A model generated the notes under the pieces. It was not told the DNA's origin and ran no database searches. It saw only the letters and a program-made list of their open reading frames with translations. This document shows positions 57,076-64,000 of a DNA stretch of 64,000 nucleotides, piece by piece. Within the stretch, counting starts at the first letter, position 1. Every line of letters starts with the position of its first letter. The stretch lies in assembly GCF_000764305.2 (NCBI RefSeq), contig NW_025939605.1:62001-126000 (forward strand), written 5' to 3'. The position numbers were made by a program, and so were the translations under genes. Origin of the DNA: Hyalella azteca (lineage: Eukaryota > Arthropoda > Malacostraca > Amphipoda > Hyalellidae).

Positions 57076-57296
57076 AGGCCTAGTTTGAATTTAGCTTTTA
57101 GCTCTTACCCGCTTGAAATTGTAAATAGGTAGGTTTTGCAGCTTAGGATTTTCGTTGTATTTTTGACTTGTACTAATCACTGATTTATCTGTGTTCTAGA
57201 ATTTTCGAACTGACGATGGAGCTGGACTCCGAAACGTTTTCTTTAAAGATACTATGAATTTTTGTGGAGTTTTCTTTGCTATTAAGTTTTTAGTAA
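57076..57296 (+). mobile_element. Penelope-like element 3' end (copy 3)
   Basis: It begins aggcctagtttgaatttagc, the + strand equivalent of the coding end of PLE copy 1 (residues FSSYPLEIVN), and continues through the same 3' UTR to ttaagtttttag. Only the last 220 bases are present, next to an N and a tandem array. Confidence 0.85.
57207..57241 (+). ncRNA. hammerhead-ribozyme-like motif (PLE copy 3)
   Basis: Same order as at 32732: GAA, CTGACGA, GGAG/CTCC stem, GAAA, ACGT, TTTC. Confidence 0.65.
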
Positions 57297-57443
57297 ATAT
57301 AAGAGCAATGTAGGTCTGAATCCGGAACTCAGACTAACTCAATTTTCCACACTTGACTGCTGGCATACTCATAACGAGCTTTGGATTCACATTTTCAAAT
57401 GGAGTTCAGTCACCACAAGTTATTTAACAAAAAAATAGCTCAG

Positions 57444-57580
57444 TACTCACTGCAGTGAGTGACAGAAAGCGCATTTTCTCGTCGACAAAAACTTGAGGTC
57501 ACGGACGGACGGACAGACAGACGGACATGGCGAGCACAATAGTGCATTTTTTCCATAAATGAGAAAATGCGCTAAAAACA
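57444..57580. repeat. short inverted-repeat element with GGAC/GACA core, copy 1
   Basis: Opens with the perfect palindrome actcactgcagtgagt. The inverted words agcgcattttctc and gagaaaatgcgct then enclose a ggacggacggacagacag microsatellite. A second copy is at 58958. Confidence 0.8.
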
Positions 57581-58957
57581 AGGCTAGCTAATCTCAACAC
57601 AATGTTCTCCACTAATGCTCTGCATTAATCACGAAGATTTCACGTTAGATGTTAGTAAGTATACACCAATAAAGCACGTTTCTTTATAATTAAATATGGG
57701 AACATATAACAGCTATATATACAGCGTCTCCAGCGGAACGACGCACACAATTTTAAATCGGAGCGTCGGTGTCGTTTCCAACTTCCCGGGCAATCCTCTG
57801 AGTTGACGTGAAGTTTTTATTCGTAAAACATTTCGCGTTCAATATTTTCTATAAAAGCGACGAAGGCATTAGAATGCATTGGATTGCATGAGATTTCATT
57901 AGATCGACGCTGTAGCGGTTCGATTAACTATAGGGTTCACAAAAAATATATAGATATAAGCCCACTCTCCCCAAGATACTACCCCACACGAAATGATTAG
58001 ACTGAATTTTGGACAATTAAAAAGAGGCAAATACACCACACAGGCAAATTTTAAGTATACAAACACCAGTATACTTAAAACTAAGAACCTAAACACTGAC
58101 AGTAGTTTGAGGCTCATCCCTAGGGCAGCAAAACGTATTCTTTACAAAATAATCCAGAACACCCTGGGGAAGAGGGTTACGAATTTATGGTACTCGAAGT
58201 ATGGAAATAATAGTACAACCTTGTACAGCTGTTACACAACCTATGATTTTGGGAAACACATCCTGGGCTATGACACATGATAAATGAATCATCTCGCCCG
58301 ACTCATCTCTCGGTACGTAGTCGTATGGCCAGCACAGTTGTCCAAGTTTATAATAGGGACACTGTTCGGGTGTGCCACTGTCCAAGTTTATAATTCTGGT
58401 TAACAGTCATAACCTTGAAAGGATCTGTCTGATCTAGTAAATCAATTATTTAAAACCTGAGAGGTTTTGGTTCGTTTATAATTGTCCGAATAGTATTAAA
58501 TATTCATTGGCCAGGGAAGGATAATGACAAGACGTGTATCTAAGCGTAAGTATTTTTCACGGGATACACTGGATAGAAGTTACAGGATCAAAGCACAGTA
58601 TGTGCAGTAATTTTGGAGATTGAGTATAACGACACTGCGTGTTGGCTGCGAGTGCCGGAGTCTAAGACGACGTGAGATCGTCTAGAGTTTGCAGGCTCAC
58701 GATGACTGCCTATAATGACTGAGACTCTACGACTACGACTGACTGGCAGTGCGCTCTCCGAGCTTATATACGTGGTGACCCGCGAATAGTGACGTCACGG
58801 AAGGTGACGTAATAGTCACTAATGACATCATGGCCTGACACAGTGCTCTCTTTTGTTTTTCAAATTTTTTACATGTAATTGAAGGCTAAAGCATAAACAA
58901 ACTGTTATTCAGGAATTTATGAAGGCAATTAATCCGAACAGAATAGAAAAATTAATA
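57581..58957. other. no gene; promoter-like patch near 58760-58820
   Basis: TATA-like ttatatac at 58767 is followed by a perfect TGACGTCA (58790-58797) and tgacgtaatagtcac. This could be an old LTR or promoter; no transcript is evident. A + strand frame at 57993-58280 has no recognised domain. Confidence 0.3.
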
Positions 58958-59108
58958 TACTCACTGCAGTGAGTGGCAGAGAGCGCATTTTCTCGTCGAC
59001 GAAAACGTGGTCACGAACGGACGGACGGACAGACAGACAGACGGACGGACGGACATTGCGAGCACAATATAGCGCCTTTTCCATAAATGAGAAAATGCGC
59101 TAAAAATA
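58958..59108. repeat. short inverted-repeat element with GGAC/GACA core, copy 2
   Basis: Same palindrome, same agcgcattttctc and gagaaaatgcgct ends and a longer ggac/agac tract than the copy at 57444. Confidence 0.8.
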
Positions 59109-60783
59109 GGTTTTTTGTATTGCATATTTCCACGATCATTCGCTAATTGCGGCATTGCATATTTTTTTCTTTCCAGGAATCATTTTTTCCTAAAGAAAGA
59201 CGGTTGCTACGGGGTTTTATGTCGCATTATTGAGCGTATTGCCTATATAGTCCCTCTCCTTATTAATCAGAATAGATAAGTAGATTGGTATTTAAGAGGG
59301 CGTGATGGTAGGCTCATTTTATTGGTGTTGGATTGCCTGGATTTATGTATTGGACTGAAGAAAACACAGGACACAGCCATATTCAATATAGCATAATTCA
59401 ATGCGCAGCAGCTGAATGGCTTGGAAGCATTTGAACTGAACCTCAACTATTATGAGCTTTAGAAGAGCAAATCAAGTCATTCTTCACCGCCCCAATCAGG
59501 AAATATTTCAGGAGCGAGTTCACACGCATTGCTATTGAACAGATCTACATAGTAAGCATGCAAACATTATCCTAATACACATTTCATGCGTCGAACCAAT
59601 TATGTTTATTCAGTAACAATTCTATTTTCAAATTGTGAGTACAATTATAAAAATTTAATTCTTTAGGGGACTTGGCTGCTTTTCCTTAGCATTTGTTCAC
59701 ACGACGACGATGGACAGAAAGGACGCTGGGGCGTGACTCACAAATTGTTGCATGCTCGCTGGCGTTCTCTAAAGAGAATTCACAATTTTTGCGCGATGCG
59801 ATTCGAACATAAGAATACTTTCGTCATTTACTGAATTTTTTATTATTCAGAAATTACACGAATGTTGTTCGTGCTTTAGAATTGGTAAGATTTCTGATTG
59901 AATATTTGTATTATTATTTAGTTGTGAAATTGACTAAACGATAGGTAAATATTGAATAAATAAATAGTAAATATTGAAATATCTCATTCAATTGTGATTG
60001 TCTATATTTCTAGATCAAAAAGAAACACTTTCGGGGGGGTCAGAGTATAGAAAAGTTTTTTTTTCAATTTAATTTGGTTGCCATCTATATATAGTGAGGT
60101 CAGAGTTGTCACAATAACACCACGCACGTTCATTTTCTATGTCTTGAAATATTGCCTAGAATAGTTCAATTACCTCGCTATCTATTTCCAGGTTCATTTC
60201 ACGTGTTTACAATGAAAAATCATTAGTAAATTATGCGGCGGTAGTTTAACAATGGAAGAGTAGGTAGGAAGACCGATGTGCCTGTGATTTTATTCACTGG
60301 GTTAAGTTTGGCCAGTTTATATTAGAGAAGGTTAAGTTAGGAGAATTTAGGTGAGATTAGTATACATTATTTTATGTTAGATTATTTTAAGTTTGTTCAA
60401 GTTAGATTAAGATTGGTCAGGTTAGATTGGGTCAAGTTATGTTAGATCAAGTTAGGTCAGGTTAGTTTAGGTTCAATTGGGCTTCAATACAATAAATGGA
60501 ATTCAACACCATTAATAACTAATGCTCTGATGTTCAATGATTTTATACATATCGAAAAGTTGAAATGCTATAAAAGTGTTTCGGAATACTACTAACGCAA
60601 TTTCGAATTTGTAACAGATGTGCGTGTGACTTACGTTATATTTATAAGGTCACATATAAAAGACTGTACGTTATATTTATAAGGTACGTTATATATATAA
60701 GGTCACACGAACATCAGACCCACACACACATCAGACTCCGCGCACATCAGACCACACGCACATATCACACCCCACTCACATCA
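59109..60783. other. mostly non-coding with simple repeats
   Basis: No gene. 60300-60480 is a run of degenerate ggttaggtcaggttagattt words, reminiscent of arthropod TTAGG-type interstitial repeats. 60640-60780 has ttatatttataaggt and cacacgcacatcagac repeats. Confidence 0.45.
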
Positions 60784-61826
60784 GGGGCTGGATTATCAAA
60801 ACATCGCTAAGTACACGTAGCGACTTACGTATGGCGTAAGTGCTGATATGAAGAGGTAACTCTAGCGTCGGTATTATCAACACATTTGCGCGGGAAGCTA
60901 CGTACAAAAAGCCGTACGTAGCTCTACGCCTGCTCGGAGGTGTCGTGAGTGGAGTTACGTACAAGTTTTGAGTGTGCCGAAGCAATATAAAACTATTGAT
61001 TTACTTGCACTACGGTGAATTGTGATAGAATTTTGTCAATAATCCAACATAGACATAATATGTGATCGTGCTATACGGTGCTTTTTGTGAAAAAATTTTA
61101 ATTGAGTTTACACCAGCTAATTTCTTTTCCTTTTGTGCTATAATTTTGAAGCAAATGTTGATATTCATATCTAAGAATTTTATGATCATTCACTAAAACA
61201 ACATCTTCATGACTTTTTGATTCAAAATTAAGTGGAGGTTGACAAGCCAACCATTTTTTTAGCTACGTACACAAATTTCTTTCTCCGCTGATAGTCGCAA
61301 TTTCAACTCACAAAATGTTCTAAATTCTAGGTAGATCTCTAAAAAGTCCTCTAATTTTGAATGGGAATAATGTAATTTTTTGCCTTGAATTAAAAAATTG
61401 CAATCAAGGCGTTTTAATTGCTATTTGGACTTCTCACTCATTTCTCCACATGCTCCCTAGTCAGTCAACGCAGATTCTGCTGACATGACACAGCCTCCTT
61501 TCATCCACGCGCACTGCGCACTGAGTCCACAGGAGCCAGGAATGGCAAATTCAAAGCCTCTAATTGGTCAGTTAGCCAGATGGCTTTGATAGGAAATAGA
61601 AAATCAGGAAATTTTAATAGGAAATCAGGAAATAGCTATCCTGATGAGGCTTGCATACGAAAGTTTTGATAATGCCAAAATTAGGGTGTACTTACGTAAC
61701 ACGTATCTTCTTGTACGTACATATCAAAAGATACGAATACTTATATTATTAGTTTGCTTATATATCGCAAGTTCACAAGGAATTTAAAAGCAAAAAAACG
61801 CCAAGAAAATTCACCATATCGATATT

Positions 61827-61861
61827 GAAAACGTTTCGGAGTCCAGCTCCATCATCAGTTC
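61827..61861 (-). ncRNA. hammerhead-ribozyme-like motif (PLE copy 2, 3' side)
   Basis: The minus strand reads GAA, CTGATGA, TGGAG/CTCC stem, GAAA, ACGT, TTTC. This copy has the canonical CUGAUGA core. Confidence 0.7.
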
Positions 61862-62007
61862 GACTAAACTAAAAATGAATAAAATCGCTATAAAAGACAA
61901 AATTCAAAGACAGACATAAAACCTAAACAAGACCTAACACTATATCGAAATAACCAGGACTAATTTAGAACAACTTAGTCCTTGGGGTACGACAAGAATA
62001 TAAAATC

Positions 62008-63364
62008 CTAGCGATTTACTGTTTCCAGATTATATGAACTAAACGCATTATTGAGACACGGTTTTCGTTTGAAGATATGCAGAGACTCCAAAATTCTCAA
62101 ATCCGAGCAGCCAGATGTGGAACCGAGTATCCTGAAATCACTCTCAGATACAGCCTCGTCGAACTGTTCAGCATGGAGGCGCACGGAATAATGAGGAGGA
62201 TTGGCGAGAGGCAAGTTAGAACGATAGCTCCTGCCACGGTGTTCAGAAACCCGGATGTAGAAGTTACGCGACGTCATTCCAACGTACGTAGATGCACAGC
62301 GTGCACAACAGAACTCATAGACCAGGTTTGATCGCATCCGAGCAGGAATAACGTCCTTATACCTGAAGAAAGAACCAATTTTGAAATTATTTACCAGCAA
62401 AACATGCAAATTAATATTCGGGAAATATTTCAAACACAACATCTTTAGTTCTTTGGACATAGTTTCAGACGCACTACCAAATAGGCAATGTGCAATAAAT
62501 AATTTTCTTACTATCGCATTCAGTAACAGTTTCAGAAAATTTGTTAGATAAGAAGCGTTTGATTTTACTATACACAAGGCACGATTGAAAACCATTAAGC
62601 TGAAATATATTACGAATGAAATCGAATTCCAAATGCATATCATGGAAAGTAGAACACACCCTATAAACACGGTATATCAAAGTTTGAAGACCATTCAATT
62701 TGAAACGAAACGAGCAGAAGCTAAAGAAGCTCATACCCAAGCCGGTAAATGTCGGTTTTCGATATACGGAAGTCTGAAAACGACCGCCCGACTTTGTGAT
62801 TTTGCAATCGAGAAACGACAAGCAATTGTTGGATTCTAATTCCATAGTGAATTTTATTGAAGGATGTTTGAGGTTTAGATAATGAAAGAAGATGCCCGCG
62901 TGAGAGGGATGCTTGAAGATCAGAAATGTATCATTAATATACCTATTATAAAAAATCGGTTTGAAATCAATGGGACAATCGGCCAACCAAGAAACTTCAT
63001 GAAAGCACATGAAAATGTTAGCGAGAGTGGGACCAGGGGGAAGGCCCATTCCTATAAACCATCAACTTGCTTATAAAGTTTACCAGCGAAAATGAAAAAA
63101 GAGTTCATGACTGATAATTCCAAAATCTTTTTGAAAAGATTGCGGTTAAGACCGATCTCCAGATCATTCACATCATTAAACAAAGAGTTGAGGCAGATTT
63201 CAGTAGTTTCTGCAAGAGGAATATTAGTGAACAAATTTTCCACATCGAATGAAGCCATAGCCAGGTGCTGAACATCGGTAAAATCTTTTAAACGGTCAAC
63301 AAAGGAGTACGTATTATCATCAGTAAACTGGTTAGTAGTTAGACAATTCAAAACGGGAACCAAA
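62008..63364 (-). pseudogene. PLE RT/GIY-YIG protein, copy 2, broken
   Basis: In order on the minus strand: LVPVLNCLTTNQF-like start; MASFDVENLFTNIPLAETTE (motif A); a 2-base insertion near 63055 producing a stop; GLPPGPTLANIFMCFHEVSW (motif B region); YNRYINDTFLIF (motif C, where the usual RYIDD-type aspartate is Asn); SFLDCKITKSGGRFQTSVYR. After a frameshift near 62480 it reads SASETMSKELKMLCLKYFPN, then GIY-YIG sequence EFCCARCASTYVGMTSRNFY with EHRG, ending SSYNLETVNR. Compared with copy 1 it keeps the RT palm but has the Asp-to-Asn change and frameshifts. Its 5' end is truncated. Confidence 0.85.
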
Positions 63365-63423
63365 ATTATTCATTTCTAGTGATTTTCTAGTGATTTCTAG
63401 TGATTCATTTCTAGTGATTCTAG

Positions 63424-63535
63424 TGATTTTATTCATTTTTAGTTTAGTCGAACTGATGATGGAGCTGGACTCCGAAACGTTTTCAATATCGATATGGTGA
63501 ATTTTCTTGGCGTTTTCTTTGCTTTTAAATTCCTT
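63424..63535 (+). repeat. inverted copy of the PLE 3' end (pseudo-LTR-like)
   Basis: Reverse complement of 61777-61888 with small indels, running from attttattcatttttagtt to cttttaaattcctt. Confidence 0.85.
63450..63484 (+). ncRNA. hammerhead-ribozyme-like motif (inverted PLE end)
   Basis: The + strand reads GAA, CTGATGA, GGAG/CTCC stem, GAAA, ACGT, TTTC; identical core to 61827-61861 on the other strand. Confidence 0.7.
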
Positions 63536-63609
63536 GAAAAGATACGAAGTTTTGATAATCCAGCCCCAGACCCCAATCACAACAGACCCCACCCATATCA
63601 GACTCCACG

Positions 63610-64000
63610 TACATGACCTTAATTTACCTTATGATGAGATTGGGACTTCTTAGTCCCCGGTCATGCTGATGCATCGCCTTCGTTGTCCTCCGTCTCCGAG
63701 TCGTCGCTTGGCAGGTCCTCGGGTCCCGGAAGTAACGTTGAACCTGTTCCGTATATTTGTCCTGCTTTGGGCCAGCTGATGCATGATGCAGTTGCTTGTC
63801 ACTTGCTAAGGGTAAATTATCATAACTGGACAATGCGGGACTTTCTCAATCGCTTGTCCAGTCGCCTCTTGAATGTTGCAAGGGTGAACTCCCCTCCTCT
63901 CAGCACTTTTGGCAAGGCATTAAAGAGCCTCGGTCCTGCCACGGACAGTGATCCCTCACGAAGAGTCTGTACCCTGGCCGCAGCTCGGTTATTAAATTGG
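63610..64000 (-). mobile_element. LINE-B C-terminus, running off the window
   Basis: The minus strand reads NRAAARVQTLREGSLSVAGP, then RLFNALPKVLRGGEFTLATF and KRRLDKRLRKS, the FNxLP...FKRxLDxxL block of a LINE ORF2 C-terminus. After it come diverged residues and a 3' UTR ending near 63610. The frame is intact for the last 130 bases of the window, so this may be a younger copy than those at 30 and 35 kb. Confidence 0.75.

Larger units (their letters stand above)
61738..63536 (-). mobile_element. Penelope-like element, copy 2, with inverted ends
   Basis: Bounded by a 12-bp direct repeat, aaaagatacgaa, at 61726-61737 and 63537-63548, the likely target duplication. The coding part is on the minus strand. 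Its 3' end (61777-61888) and a second copy of that end in opposite orientation (63424-63535) form about 112-bp inverted repeats, each with a hammerhead-like motif. The 5' part of the RT frame is cut at about 63364 and followed by tctagtgatt short repeats. Confidence 0.82.
60784..63567. mobile_element. TIR element carrying a nested PLE
   Basis: The left end ggggctggattatcaaaac (60784-60802) and right end gttttgataatccagcccc (63549-63567) are exact inverted copies of 19 bases. Without the nested PLE the element would be about 970 bp. Subterminal cttacgta and tacgtac words recur. No coding sequence of its own was seen, and no target duplication is evident. Confidence 0.75.

Noticed and set aside
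57993..58280. 95-residue + strand frame
   Set aside because: AT-rich composition, no domain, no splice context, and an overlapping minus-strand frame is equally plausible.

Overview
The window is eukaryotic nuclear DNA, AT-rich and crowded with transposable elements. The one clear host gene is a clip-domain serine protease with several introns. That family, together with a maT-type mariner, Mutator-like and Penelope-like elements and degenerate TTAGG-like runs, points to an arthropod, perhaps a crustacean; the species cannot be named from sequence. Almost all long open frames are artefacts of minisatellites or antisense shadows.

Host gene: six + strand exons (38526-38650, 41207-41408, 41931-42051, 42381-42583, 43883-44085, 48056-48259) join in consistent phase into about 351 residues: a clip domain end, a linker and an S1 trypsin-like domain with His57, Asp102, Ser195 and Asp189. 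The start and signal peptide are missing. A second clip-like exon lies far upstream at 8692. The zymogen cleavage site is unusual.

Layout: 0-6.3 kb holds broken copies of a CR1/Jockey-like LINE (LINE-A), a 266-base gap, a hAT element with 8-bp target duplication, and at 5253-5290 an exact Nextera mate-pair junction adapter that marks a false join. 7.2-15.1 kb is a cluster of minisatellites (23, 21, 10, 28 and 26/27 bp units) with the clip-like exon and a retroelement remnant. 17.0-18.5 kb is a broken Mutator-like transposase. 18.9-29.7 kb is mostly featureless apart from a possible spliced transcript at 22.5-23.9 kb. 29.7-38.5 kb is LINE-B, Penelope-like element (PLE) and SINE debris. 38.5-48.3 kb is the protease gene, whose introns hold LINE-A, a TIR element, three minisatellites and a mariner that itself contains a LINE fragment. 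49-64 kb holds SINE-like repeats, PLE and LINE pieces, small inverted-repeat elements, and a nested structure at 60784-63567 where a PLE with 12-bp target duplications sits inside a TIR element.

The most interesting structural signal is a set of five hammerhead-ribozyme-like motifs in the 3' parts of the PLE copies, two of them in inverted terminal copies around one PLE. The most important practical signal is the adapter-marked misassembly.
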